The notes under the pieces were generated by a model. That model saw nothing but the letters and a program-made list of their open reading frames with translations. It searched no databases and was not told where the DNA came from. A stretch of 64,000 nucleotides of DNA from DATATB01 sp036268995. Lineage in GTDB: Bacteria; Planctomycetota; Planctomycetia; Pirellulales; PNKZ01. Made by a program: the position numbers and the translations under genes. The stretch is taken from NCBI GenBank assembly GCA_036268995.1, contig DATATB010000188.1:3979-67978 (forward strand), given 5' to 3'. Of the stretch, positions 40,269-49,477 are shown piece after piece; within the stretch, counting starts at the first letter, position 1, and each line of letters opens with the position of its first letter.

Positions 40269-42812
40269 TCAACGGTTGCCCGTGCCCGATAGTTCCGAAG
40301 CATGAGGCTTGCCGATCGCCGAACCATTGCCCGCCGAACCATTGCCACCAGTGGCCCCGTTGCCCGCAGTGGAGCCGTTGCCCGAATGGCCACTGTCCGA
40401 GTGCTCGGGCGTTTCGGCCGCCGGCAGCCGGTCGTCCGGCAGCGGCGCGGCAGAGCGGCGCCACAAGATCGCCAGGAAGGCGGGTACGAGCACTGGCCGC
40501 ACGATCAGCGTATCGAGCATCACGCCCAGCGTGAGCGCGAATCCCAATTCCAACATTCCACGCAGCGTGCCGGTCATCATCGAGACGAAGGTGCCGGCCA
40601 TGATCACGCCGCAACTGGTGATGATCCCCCCGGTGCTGACCACGGCCCGCCGCAATCCTTCCAGCAGACCCCAGCGGCGCTGTTCTTCCAGCACCCGGGT
40701 CACCAGGAAAATGTTGTAGTCCTCGCCGACGGCAATCAGGATCACGAACAAGAAGATGGGGACTTTCCAGTCCAGGCCGTCGAACTCGGGATACACGCGG
40801 GCAAACACCAACTGCGTGGCCGCGATGGTGACATAGTAGCTGAACAACACGGAAGCGATCAGATACAAACAGACCAGTGGGCGGCGAAGGACCACGACCA
40901 GGATGCCCAGCACGGCCAGCGTCACGAGCCATTGGATCAGCGTTTCGTCGCTTTGCGTGACGGCTTGCAGATCCCGCGTTCCGGCCGTGACGCCGATAAA
41001 ATCGAACTCCGTGCCGTGCCACACCGAGTCGGGATCGTCGCGCAGCTCGAGCACTCGCCGTTCGATCTCGCCCAGCGATTGGGCCGCCGCCCGCGAAAAC
41101 GGATCGGCGGCCAGCACGACGTCCAGCCGGGTCACGCGCCCCTCGAACCGCGGCACTTGCGACAGAAAATTGGCCTTGGTCCGCGGATTCTTTAAAGCGG
41201 CCATCTTCCGGCGGCCGGCGGTGCTGAGCGGATTGAACACGCCGGGAACGCCCCCCAACGGCTCGGCAATGCTCCGCACGCTATCCACGCCTGGCATCTC
41301 ATGGAGCAGCTTCGTCAGCCGGGCGATGTCGCGCTCGCCTTCGGCGCCGTTGAATAGATGCTCCCGCTGCTCGTCGGTCTCGGGCGCTTGGCCGGCCTTC
41401 GGCTGCGGCTTGTAGGCCACGAGGCTCACCGGTCCCAGTTCGCCAGGAGTGAAGTGGCGCTGCACGAGCCGAGTGCCGACAATCGAAGGCCGGTGGGGAT
41501 CGAGATCGCCCAGCAGGTTGTAGCTGATGTGGACAAACGGCCCTGGAAACTCGCGACGCGAAGCGACGATCACCGTCGACATGGCCAACACGCTGGCCAG
41601 CAGGATCAATCCCGGCCGGGCGATGATCGCGTGGCTCAAGCGGATCCAAAAACGCCCGGCCCACGAATCGACGCGTAGCTGGCCGTTTTCGCCCACTTCG
41701 TTGGTCGGGCGGGGGCCGAACGGCCAGAACACGGCCGGCCCGAACAGCCGCAGCAGCGCCGGAGCCAACGTCAGGCAGGCCAGCAGCGCCACAAACAAAC
41801 ACAACCCGATCGCCGGGCCCGAATTGCGAAACTTGCCGAAATCGGCCATCACCATCATGCCCAGGCCGATGATCGTAGTCATGGCGCTAGCCGTGATGGC
41901 ATGGCCCACTTTGCCCAAGGCATGGGCCAAGGCCTCGGGCCGCGGCAGGCCGCGAGCCAGTTCCTCGCGATAACGGCTGATCAGGAACAGGCAAAAGTCG
42001 GTGCCCGCCCCAAAGAGGATGGTGACGATAAAAATCTTCGTGGTTTTGAACACCTGAAAATGCAGCCATTCAAAACCCGGTAGACCGTTCGCGCGCGTCA
42101 ACAGGGCCACCAGTTCCATCGACAGCGTCACCGCCACGCCGATAGTCAGCAGCGGCACGAGCACCAGCAGCGGCGCCCGATACACCAGAGACAGAATCAG
42201 GACCACCAGCGCGATGGTCGTCAACTCGGTGTGCTGGATGCTTTCGTTGGCCGAAGCCATCGTGTCGCCGCCGATGGCGGCCGAGCCGGTTACGCCCAGT
42301 TCCAGGCCGGCCGGCCGGTCGGGCGCTTGCCGCTCTTCGGCCAGGACGGCGGTGACGGCCTTGAGCACTGCGGCGTTGCGCACCGCCATGAACTCGGTCG
42401 AAAGCTTGAGCATGGCGATGGCCGCACACTGGTCGCGGCTGATGAGCTTTCGGCCCACGATGTCGGTCTCGGGCGTCCAGACCGCCAGGACCGGCACCCG
42501 CGCGTCTGGGTCGATCGGAAAGCGCGCCGCCAACCGCTCGAGAAACGCCAGGTCGTCGACCGTGAGCGGCTTGTCTTCGCGGGCCACGGCCAGCACGATC
42601 TGGCTTTTGGAAACGTCGTCGGGAAAAGCCTCGGCCAGCAGATGTTCGCCACGGACGCTGGTCATGCGATCGGGCATGTAGGCCAGATCGCCGTCGTTGG
42701 TCACGTCGTCCCAGCGCGGAGCCACCAGCGTCAGCAGCACACCGGCGGCCACCCAAGCCAAGAGGATCAGCCGCCAGCGATGCGAAATGAATTGACCGAG
42801 CGCGTCGAACAT
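40269..42812 (-). CDS. MMPL/RND-family exporter
   Basis: This 847-residue membrane transporter belongs to the MMPL/RND superfamily, with about twelve transmembrane helices and two large periplasmic loops (about residues 35-190 and 415-620). Family sequences include GVTGSAAIGGDTM at the end of loop 1, LFGAGTDFCLFLISRYREEL and its second-half counterpart IAVGEDYNIFLVTRVLEEQRRWG, which hold the acidic proton-relay positions. MMPL proteins export lipids or drugs; the substrate is unknown. The C-terminal about 25 residues form a low-complexity Gly-Asn-Ser tail (GNGSTAGNGATGG). Start ATG 42812 follows GGAAGG; ATG at 42842 is the alternative. Confidence 0.9.
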   Translation of the reverse strand: MFDALGQFISHRWRLILLAWVAAGVLLTLVAPRWDDVTNDGDLAYMPDRMTSVRGEHLLAEAFPDDVSKSQIVLAVAREDKPLTVDDLAFLERLAARFPIDPDARVPVLAVWTPETDIVGRKLISRDQCAAIAMLKLSTEFMAVRNAAVLKAVTAVLAEERQAPDRPAGLELGVTGSAAIGGDTMASANESIQHTELTTIALVVLILSLVYRAPLLVLVPLLTIGVAVTLSMELVALLTRANGLPGFEWLHFQVFKTTKIFIVTILFGAGTDFCLFLISRYREELARGLPRPEALAHALGKVGHAITASAMTTIIGLGMMVMADFGKFRNSGPAIGLCLFVALLACLTLAPALLRLFGPAVFWPFGPRPTNEVGENGQLRVDSWAGRFWIRLSHAIIARPGLILLASVLAMSTVIVASRREFPGPFVHISYNLLGDLDPHRPSIVGTRLVQRHFTPGELGPVSLVAYKPQPKAGQAPETDEQREHLFNGAEGERDIARLTKLLHEMPGVDSVRSIAEPLGGVPGVFNPLSTAGRRKMAALKNPRTKANFLSQVPRFEGRVTRLDVVLAADPFSRAAAQSLGEIERRVLELRDDPDSVWHGTEFDFIGVTAGTRDLQAVTQSDETLIQWLVTLAVLGILVVVLRRPLVCLYLIASVLFSYYVTIAATQLVFARVYPEFDGLDWKVPIFLFVILIAVGEDYNIFLVTRVLEEQRRWGLLEGLRRAVVSTGGIITSCGVIMAGTFVSMMTGTLRGMLELGFALTLGVMLDTLIVRPVLVPAFLAILWRRSAAPLPDDRLPAAETPEHSDSGHSGNGSTAGNGATGGNGSAGNGSAIGKPHASELSGTGNR

Positions 42813-42991
42813 GAGCCTTCCAGGCGGCGGCCCGGCGTGCAATCTTTCGACAGCTGCGGCCGATCGGCCGCGCTATCCGGCAGAAATTGGGGGCTTATAA
42901 GACCCTTGATCCTACCGGGACAACGCCAACAATCCAAGCTGGAAAGCCCGATCGAGCCGGGAAGGCACCCCCCGAATGCCGCGGGTATGTT

Positions 42992-43077
42992 CCATAAAGC
43001 CGCGACCGCTGGTCGCGGGACGGAGCGCGCGAGCCGCGCCCAACTCAGCCCCGCGATCAGCGGTCGCGGCTTTATGG
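42992..43077. repeat. Repeat A inverted pair before the S41 protease gene
   Basis: Left arm 42992-43019 (CCATAAAGCCGCGACC...) and right arm 43049-43077 (...GGTCGCGGCTTTATGG) are inverted copies of repeat A with a 29-base spacer. Compared with the 35096 copy, both arms carry compensating changes near the centre (CGCTGG against CGGTGG). Confidence 0.85.
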
Positions 43078-43087
43078 GCCGCTCCGC

Positions 43088-44761
43088 TTACTTCCGGGCC
43101 ACTTGGCGGCGGGCTTCACGCACGCCGGCATCGAACACGGGGTCAGGGTCCCCAGCGACGGGCACCAGCGCCGCGCCGTCGTCGCCCACCACCGGCTTGG
43201 CCGCTTGCTGCACGAGCAGATCGGGCGAGACGCCGATCTGGCTGAACGGCAGACCACGCGGCGAGAAGAACTTGGCCGTCGTCAGCCGCAGGCCCGAGTT
43301 GGCCACGTTCAACGGGAAGATGCCTTGCACCGATCCCTTGCCGTAGCTGCGCGTGCCGACGATCAGTCCGCGGCGATGATCGCGGATGGCGCCGGCAAAA
43401 ATTTCGCTGGCGCTGGCACTATCGCCGTCGATCAGCACCACCAGCGGCACGCGCCACGTCCCGGCCTGCCGGGCCGAGTAGTTGTAGTCTTCCTGCGAGC
43501 TGCGTCCGCGGGTCGAGACAATGATGCCCTTGTCGACAAACTTGTCGACCACGTCCACTGACGTAGTGAGCAGGCCGCCGGGGTTGCCGCGCAGGTCGAT
43601 GATCAGGCTTCGCATGCCTTCGCGGTGCAGTTTCCACAAGGCGGTGTCCAGGTCTCGCGACGTGGTCTTCTGGAAGCACGTGAGCTTGAGATACGCCACG
43701 CCGTAAGCCGCATCGACAATCCGGACACCATCGACGCTGGGCACTTCGACCTGCTCGCGGCGAATCCGCACGATGCGGGGATGCTGGCCGGGGCTGACGG
43801 CGGTGACATCCACCATGCTGCCTTCTTTGCCTTGCAGCATATTGGCGGCCTGGTCCGTCGTCATGGTGCTGGTGCTGCGGCCATCGACGGCCACGATGCG
43901 GTCGTTCGCCAGGATGCCGCCGCGCTGGGCCGGGCTGCCGGTAATGACCTTCACGATCAGCAGAGCACCATCGGCCGCCTTGAGCTCGACGCCCAAGCCG
44001 ACAAAGTTGCCCTCGATCTGCGAATACACTTCGTTCAGCTGCCCGGCGGTCAGGTAGGTCGAGTATTGATCTAGCGCGTTGGTGGCGCCGGAGACATATT
44101 CCAGGGTGACGGCCGTTTCCAGCAGTCCCAGTTGATCGTGAGCAAACTGGGCCGCCACGGCCACCAGGTCGCGGGCCTCTTGCCGGCTGCTAGCGCGCCC
44201 GGCACCGGCACGCGAAGCCAGGTAATCTCGCAGTTGGCGTTTGAAATGCTCGATCCGCGCCGCAGGCATGCCGGGCAGATTCCGCTCGACAAACACGGGG
44301 TCGGACAGCGCCGCTTCCAGACCTTGCGTGCCATGACGCACGAGCAGGTCCCAGTCGGGCGATTCGACGTAGTGTGTCTGAATCTTGCCCAACACTTCGG
44401 CGTACAGCTCCAGCGCCTCGCGGAACGACATCGAAGTCAGCGAGTCGCGGAACGAGCTGTCGCTATAGCGCCGGGCCAGGTCGTAATGCGTGCGGGCCAG
44501 CGAGAACCGCTGCTCGAGCGACCGATCGTGCGGATGGTTGCGGATCGCTTCTTCGTAGAGCGAAAGCGCTTCGCCCCAGCGGCGTTGCGCCTCGAGCTGC
44601 TTGCCGCGCTCGAGCACGCCGGCCACCGGCGACGCAATCGCCACGGCCGGCGACGAGCTGTCGACAAACGAGAGCTGAGCACTGGCCGTCAGCGGCCAGG
44701 CCAGCAGCAGGCCCCAGGACAATACGACGGAACCAAAAGCAAGATAGACCCTACGTCGCAT
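43088..44761 (-). CDS. Exported S41-family (CtpA-like) protease
   Basis: This 557-residue C-terminal processing protease begins with a signal peptide (YLAFGSVVLSWGLLLAWPLTASA). It has a helical region with TPR-like content (residues 40-160). A PDZ domain follows (about 225-300; VGLGVELKAADGALLIVKVITGSPAQRGGILANDRIVAVDG). The S41 core has the catalytic Ser in DGDSASASEIFAGAI (about residue 449) and Lys in GTRSYGKGSVQG (about 474). It would trim proteins in the periplasm, as CtpA/Prc do. Start ATG 44761 is preceded by GAGGA; ATG 44770 is possible. Repeat A lies just 3' of the gene. Confidence 0.93.
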   Translation of the reverse strand: MRRRVYLAFGSVVLSWGLLLAWPLTASAQLSFVDSSSPAVAIASPVAGVLERGKQLEAQRRWGEALSLYEEAIRNHPHDRSLEQRFSLARTHYDLARRYSDSSFRDSLTSMSFREALELYAEVLGKIQTHYVESPDWDLLVRHGTQGLEAALSDPVFVERNLPGMPAARIEHFKRQLRDYLASRAGAGRASSRQEARDLVAVAAQFAHDQLGLLETAVTLEYVSGATNALDQYSTYLTAGQLNEVYSQIEGNFVGLGVELKAADGALLIVKVITGSPAQRGGILANDRIVAVDGRSTSTMTTDQAANMLQGKEGSMVDVTAVSPGQHPRIVRIRREQVEVPSVDGVRIVDAAYGVAYLKLTCFQKTTSRDLDTALWKLHREGMRSLIIDLRGNPGGLLTTSVDVVDKFVDKGIIVSTRGRSSQEDYNYSARQAGTWRVPLVVLIDGDSASASEIFAGAIRDHRRGLIVGTRSYGKGSVQGIFPLNVANSGLRLTTAKFFSPRGLPFSQIGVSPDLLVQQAAKPVVGDDGAALVPVAGDPDPVFDAGVREARRQVARK

Positions 44762-45314
44762 GAAAAGCATCCTCAAGAGGAAGTGCGCGTGCGGGGCGTT
44801 GGCGGACATCCGTGAAAAACTTGCAATAACGATTCGCCCGATGTCCCCCGGCGGCCTGGCAGGCTGCATGGGTGGCGCAAGGCTGTGTTGCGCTCAAACT
44901 TCGACGCGGCCAAATTACGGGTCCGGCAATTCGGCCGTCTCGAATATAGGCCACGCTTCGGGCCTGGTCAAAAAAGCGGCCGAAGTTTTCACGCCAATCG
45001 TGCCGGGCGATCGCTCCAAAACGTGCGACCCGACCGGCCTTGCGTCACGGGCGCGGGCCAGACGGCGGACATCGCCTGGCGCGAGCGGGACTATTGGTCC
45101 GGCGATAAAGCCCGCGCCGCCGGCGGCCGGCAGCCAGAAATGTTTGCAGTCTGTGATGCAGCCGCAGGCCCGGCACGGCTTGCAAAACTTGCAAACCTTG
45201 TAGATTTTGCCACACCGGAATAACCGGCGAGCCGGGAGCCTCAGCGACCGGAGGAATCCGGAGAACAAGACTCCGGTCGCTCACGCTCCCGGCTCGCCGG
45301 GCACACGACTTGAG
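44762..45314. repeat. Intergenic region with repeat E palindrome (45224-45300)
   Basis: This 553-base gap has no supported gene. Its right end is a long palindrome: arms 45224-45253 (CCGGCGAGCCGGGAG...GACCGGAG) and 45271-45300 (CTCCGGTCGC...GGCTCGCCGG), inverted copies with two mismatches over 30 bases. Single arms of the same element are at 22711-22737 and 54313-54340. Confidence 0.8.
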
Positions 45315-46346
45315 CTACACCGCCACCGGCTTGCCGCTGCGGACGGATTGCGTCTGCTTGTGACACAAGACCAGCGCGTCGCAGGCCAGTTGCCCGGCCA
45401 GCAGTGGCGAGGGCTGGCCGGTGCGCACGGCTCGGGCCGCTTCGGACAACTCCAGGGCAAAGGCGTCCACTTCGCCCAGGTCGGGCCGCACGACTTTGCC
45501 TTTGGGGGCCAGCACAGTCAGCGGCATGTTCGCCACGGGCTGTCCGTCAATCACGGCCGAGTCGTACAACAGCGTGGCGTGCTCCAGGTAAATTTCGAAG
45601 GCATGCGTAAACGACCGGCCTTGCTGCCGGATCACGCCGCCGCTGGCCGCCACGGCCAAGTTGCCATCGAACAGGAACTGCGTGTTGAACAGCTCGACGA
45701 CGTCGCCCCGCATGCGGCCCGTGCTGAACAGTGACTTCGGCATGCCGCACAGCAGGCGGATGAAATGCGCGTCGTGAATATGCAGGTCCACCAGCGGCCC
45801 GCCCACGGTGTCGGGATCGAAGAAGTCTTTGATCCACGAGGGGTCGGAAATGATGCGTTTGAAATTCCCGCCCAACAGCTTGCCGTATTTGCCGCTGTCA
45901 ATCAGCTTGCGCGCATAGGTGTACTCTGGAAAGAAGGGGAGCACATGCGCAATCATGAGCAGCGTGCCCGCGCGCTGGGCGGCCTGCACCATTTTGCGGG
46001 CATCAGCTGGCGCCAGCGCGATTGGCTTTTCCACCAGCACGTGCTTTCCCGCCTTGGCCGCTGCCAGGGCGACTTGCGGATGCAAAGCCGGCGGCAGGCA
46101 GATATCCACCAGGTCAATGCTCGGATCGGCGAGCATTTCTTCCCAATCGGCATAGGTCGCGATGTTGCCCAACTCCATGACCGCCCCCGGCGGCCCGAAA
46201 TTGCCCTGGATGCCGCGCCAATCGCCGGCCAGCTTCTTGGCATCGCGCGTGCTGATGGCCGTGACCTTCGCGCCGCGGACCTTCTGCCAGGCCAGATAAT
46301 GGATCATGCCCATGAAGCCGATGCCCGCAATGCCGACGCGCACCAT
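45315..46346 (-). CDS. Gfo/Idh/MocA-family oxidoreductase
   Basis: This 343-residue NAD(P)-dependent enzyme has a Rossmann N-terminal domain (VRVGIAGIGFMGMIHYLAW, residues 2-20) and the family signature HVLVEKPIALAPADA. An alpha/beta C-terminal domain forms the substrate site (GGNFKRIISDPSWIKDFFDPDTVGGPLVDLHIHDAHFIRLL). The DLHIHDAHF segment carries the His often used in catalysis by this family. Substrates are sugars, inositols or related polyols; this one cannot be predicted. Start ATG 46346 gives the expected MVRVGIAG. Single gene, divergent from the AAA+ ATPase gene. Confidence 0.92.
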   Translation of the reverse strand: MVRVGIAGIGFMGMIHYLAWQKVRGAKVTAISTRDAKKLAGDWRGIQGNFGPPGAVMELGNIATYADWEEMLADPSIDLVDICLPPALHPQVALAAAKAGKHVLVEKPIALAPADARKMVQAAQRAGTLLMIAHVLPFFPEYTYARKLIDSGKYGKLLGGNFKRIISDPSWIKDFFDPDTVGGPLVDLHIHDAHFIRLLCGMPKSLFSTGRMRGDVVELFNTQFLFDGNLAVAASGGVIRQQGRSFTHAFEIYLEHATLLYDSAVIDGQPVANMPLTVLAPKGKVVRPDLGEVDAFALELSEAARAVRTGQPSPLLAGQLACDALVLCHKQTQSVRSGKPVAV

Positions 46347-46610
46347 GTCCGAAGGTCCTCGAATTGCAAATCTCGGTAAGCAGCCCACAATCGGGGCTGC
46401 ATCTTAACCAGGATGTTTAGCGGCCCACAATCAAGCCGGCCGCGCGGTACGGAGGATTTTTCGCGCGTGCAGCGACGAAGATCCGGAGGCTTGCTCGCGT
46501 GGGGCGAACCCTGTTTCGCCGCCGCGTGTCCTGATTCTTTGTCAAGGCATGCCTGCGATGCGGCGAGATTGTTGCCCCGGGGCGATGCTTTACAGTTGGA
46601 ATGGTCGATC

Positions 46611-47816
46611 ATGTCGTTCGAAACACGCCAGGCCGAGTTCGAGTTGCTGGTGCGCTTTGCCGAGCGGTGGCTCGGTGCGCCGGCGCGCGCCGTGCTGCTG
46701 GACTGGTCCCTGCAAGACGTGCTGCTCAAGGCATCGGTCGTCGAAGACCGCTCGGGACTCGACCGTCCGCTGCCACTGCACGCTTTCGAGTCCGGCCACG
46801 GCGGCCACTCGATCGTCGCCGGCTTCGAGCGCCATCGCCTGCAAGTCGACGGCCAGCAAGTGCGGGCCGTGCGCGTGATCAACGGCTTCAAGAGCCCGCT
46901 CCAGCAACGCTTTCTGCAACCGTGGGTTGTGGCGCGTGCCGACTACACGCGATTCTATCGGCTGCTTAGGCTGCTGGCCCAGCGCCGGACGCTGGCCCAC
47001 GACGTCGTGCCGATCATGCCGCCCGACGATCAGCAACGGCTGTACGACAACACGATCGGCTTCCTGCGCAGCGAGCGCGAAATCCTGGCCCGCTACGGCG
47101 TGGCGCAAAAGCGAGGCGTGTTGCTCGTGGGCTCGCCGGGCAACGGCAAGACGATGGCTTGTCGCTGGCTCCAGGCACAATGCCTGCGGCTGGGCCTGGA
47201 GTGGCAACACGTGGGCATGGACGACTACGAAAGTGCCCGCTCCAATGGCAGCACCAGCCTGCTGTTCAGCCTCGACGAGCCGGGCATCGTGCTGTTCGAC
47301 GACTTTGATTTGGGCATGCGCAATCGGGACGATACGGGCGGCAGCCCCGACCACAGCCGGCTGCTCTCGGAGTTGGACGGCGTCGAGCAGCGCGAGGGCG
47401 TTGTGTACTTGTTCACGACCAACGTGCGGCTGGCCCAGCTCGATCCGGCCTTCCTGCGGCGCGGCCGCATCGACCTGATCATCGAATTCACGCGCCCCAG
47501 CGCCGATCTGCGCCGGCGGCTGGTGCGGGAATTCTGGCACCCCGACATTGTTCGCGAGCTTGACGTCGACGCGGTCGTGGCCCGCACCGAAGGGCGCAGC
47601 TTCGCCGAATTGGACGAGTTGAAGAAGCTGCTCGTGCTCCACAAGCTCGAAACTGGCAACTGGGACTGGGCCTGGGCACTGCAAACCTTTGCCAAGAGCG
47701 AGGAGCCCGGCCAGGCGGCTCGGCCGATCGGCTTTGGCGAAACGGCGCGGCCAAACTTCCCGGCCGCGCCCGCGCCAGGCGTGGTTTGCACCGCCGAGAT
47801 CGCTCGCGATGCTTGA
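46611..47816 (+). CDS. AAA+ ATPase
   Basis: This 401-residue protein has an N-terminal region of about 165 residues without known motifs, then a AAA+ domain. Walker A is GVLLVGSPGNGKT (about residues 163-175). Walker B is IVLFDDFD, with Asp where the usual catalytic Glu would be, sensor 1 is FTTN, and FLRRGRID carries the arginine finger. A C-terminal lid (about 300-360; LVREFWHPDI ... RTEGRSFAELDELKKLLV) follows. It resembles CbxX/FtsH-like single AAA+ ATPases. The partner is unknown. Start ATG 46611 gives MSFETRQAEFEL; a longer frame to 46413 has non-protein composition. A short spacer then precedes the DUF1501 gene. Confidence 0.85.
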   Translation: MSFETRQAEFELLVRFAERWLGAPARAVLLDWSLQDVLLKASVVEDRSGLDRPLPLHAFESGHGGHSIVAGFERHRLQVDGQQVRAVRVINGFKSPLQQRFLQPWVVARADYTRFYRLLRLLAQRRTLAHDVVPIMPPDDQQRLYDNTIGFLRSEREILARYGVAQKRGVLLVGSPGNGKTMACRWLQAQCLRLGLEWQHVGMDDYESARSNGSTSLLFSLDEPGIVLFDDFDLGMRNRDDTGGSPDHSRLLSELDGVEQREGVVYLFTTNVRLAQLDPAFLRRGRIDLIIEFTRPSADLRRRLVREFWHPDIVRELDVDAVVARTEGRSFAELDELKKLLVLHKLETGNWDWAWALQTFAKSEEPGQAARPIGFGETARPNFPAAPAPGVVCTAEIARDA

Positions 47817-47916
47817 CGCGCGGCTCTGGAAGGGCCTAGAATCGCAGTCGCATCAATAAATGCTGATGCGTATCCGGCCAGCGTTCACTCAGAGTTCCCT
47901 CAGAGGAGGCCTCGCC

Positions 47917-49296
47917 ATGTTCCGAATCCATGCGGGACGTACCGCGGCATATTGCGATGGCCTGTCGCGACGGAACTTTGTGCAGTTGGGCATGGCCGGC
48001 ATGGGCTCGCTGGGACTGTCCCGACTGCTCGAAGCCCGCAGCGAGGCGGCCACGGTGGGAAAGACGCCGAAGGACACGGCCGTCATTCTGCTGTGGCTCG
48101 ACGGCGGTCCCAGCCATCTCGATCTGTACGATCTGAAGCCCGACGCCCCGGCCGAAGTCCGTGGCATCTGGGACCCGATCACCACCAACGTGCCGGGCGT
48201 CGAGATCAGCGAGCTGTTTCCCAAACAAGCGCGGACGGCCGACAAGTTCTCGATCATTCGCTCGCTGCATCACGAACAAGGCGATCATTTCACCGCCGGG
48301 CATTACATGCTGACCACGCGCGGCGGAGCCAGCGGGGCCGATACCGCGGGCCGGTATCCGGGCATTAATGCCATTGCGAGCAAGTTGTGCGGCCCACGGC
48401 AAGCCGGCCTGCCGGCGCAGGTGGCCATTCCGCATGCGATGAGCATCGGCTTGCGGCCGGGATATTTCGGTGGCAACTACCTGGGTCAGGAGTTCAATCC
48501 TTTCGAGACCGAGGGCGATCCGAACGCCGAGCGCTTTCGCGTGCAGAACCTTCATCCGCAGCCAGCCGTCTCGCTCGATCGGCTCTCCGACCGGCGCACG
48601 CTGCTCACAGGCTTCGATCGCTTCCGGCGAGATTGCGATTCAACCGGCGTGGCGGATTCGATGAACCGCTTTCAGCGCGAGGCCTACGACCTGGTCACCG
48701 GCCCGCGCGCGGCCCAAGCCTTTGATCTGAGCCGCGAGACGCCCGAGCTGCGCGAGCGGTACGGTCGCAATGCGTGGGGCCAGAGCACGCTGTTGGCACG
48801 GCGGCTGGTCGAAGCCGGCTGCACGTTCGTCACGGTGCATTGCGGCGGCTGGGACCACCACTGGGACCTGCAGAAGGGGATGGAGCGGTACTTGCCCCAG
48901 ATCGACGCACTGGTCTCGACGTTGTTCGACGATTTGACCATGCGCGGGCTGTGGGAGCGCGTGCTGGTGGTGATGTGCGGCGAATTCAGCCGCACGCCCA
49001 AGATGAACAACGGCGGCAACGGCGGCCCGCCGCTGAGCATGGGAACTCCCGGCCGCGATCATTGGGGCAATGCCATGTTCTGCCTGCTGGGCGGCGGCGG
49101 TGTGCAAGGCGGCCGCATCGTTGGTTCCACGACCCGCGCCGGCGACGTGCCCAAGGATCGGCCCGTCACGCCCGCCGACCTGCACGCCACGATCTACCAC
49201 GTGCTGGGCATCGACCCCAGCGTGAGCTTCGTCAATCGCGCCGGCCGCCCGGTGTCGGCCATCGACGGCGGCGCGGTGATCCAAGAGCTGTTCTAG
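47917..49296 (+). CDS. Tat-exported DUF1501 (sulfatase-like fold) protein
   Basis: This 459-residue protein is a DUF1501 member, a family very abundant in planctomycetes and related to alkaline phosphatase/sulfatase folds. A Tat signal (LSRRNFVQLGMAGMGSLGLSRLL, residues 16-38) starts the protein. Family motifs include ILLWLDGGPSHLDLYDLKPDAP, RSLHHEQGDHFTAGHYMLT, GGWDHHWDLQKGME and GEFSRTPKMNNGGNGG. These are typical metal-site surroundings. Such genes are often next to DUF1549/DUF1553 genes; none is seen here. The start ATG 47917 is supported by AGAGGAGG. Substrate is unknown. Confidence 0.95.
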   Translation: MFRIHAGRTAAYCDGLSRRNFVQLGMAGMGSLGLSRLLEARSEAATVGKTPKDTAVILLWLDGGPSHLDLYDLKPDAPAEVRGIWDPITTNVPGVEISELFPKQARTADKFSIIRSLHHEQGDHFTAGHYMLTTRGGASGADTAGRYPGINAIASKLCGPRQAGLPAQVAIPHAMSIGLRPGYFGGNYLGQEFNPFETEGDPNAERFRVQNLHPQPAVSLDRLSDRRTLLTGFDRFRRDCDSTGVADSMNRFQREAYDLVTGPRAAQAFDLSRETPELRERYGRNAWGQSTLLARRLVEAGCTFVTVHCGGWDHHWDLQKGMERYLPQIDALVSTLFDDLTMRGLWERVLVVMCGEFSRTPKMNNGGNGGPPLSMGTPGRDHWGNAMFCLLGGGGVQGGRIVGSTTRAGDVPKDRPVTPADLHATIYHVLGIDPSVSFVNRAGRPVSAIDGGAVIQELF

Positions 49297-49477
49297 GCGT
49301 TGTATTCGCCTTGGCTCGACAGGGCAAAATGCAGGCAGTAGCCTAGGACTGAGCAGCGGTTCCACTCGCGCTATTTTTGCCGGCCGTCCGGGCATCGCGC
49401 GAGCTCGCCGTGCCCGGCCGAGTATGGTTCTCTCGCCCTGCGGCCGGTTACCTGCTACCCACTTCGATGGCTCGCCG

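Noticed and set aside
38774..40534. Long plus-strand frame opposite the type III glutamine synthetase (586 codons)
   Set aside because: Antisense shadow; composition is typical of GC-rich reverse frames.
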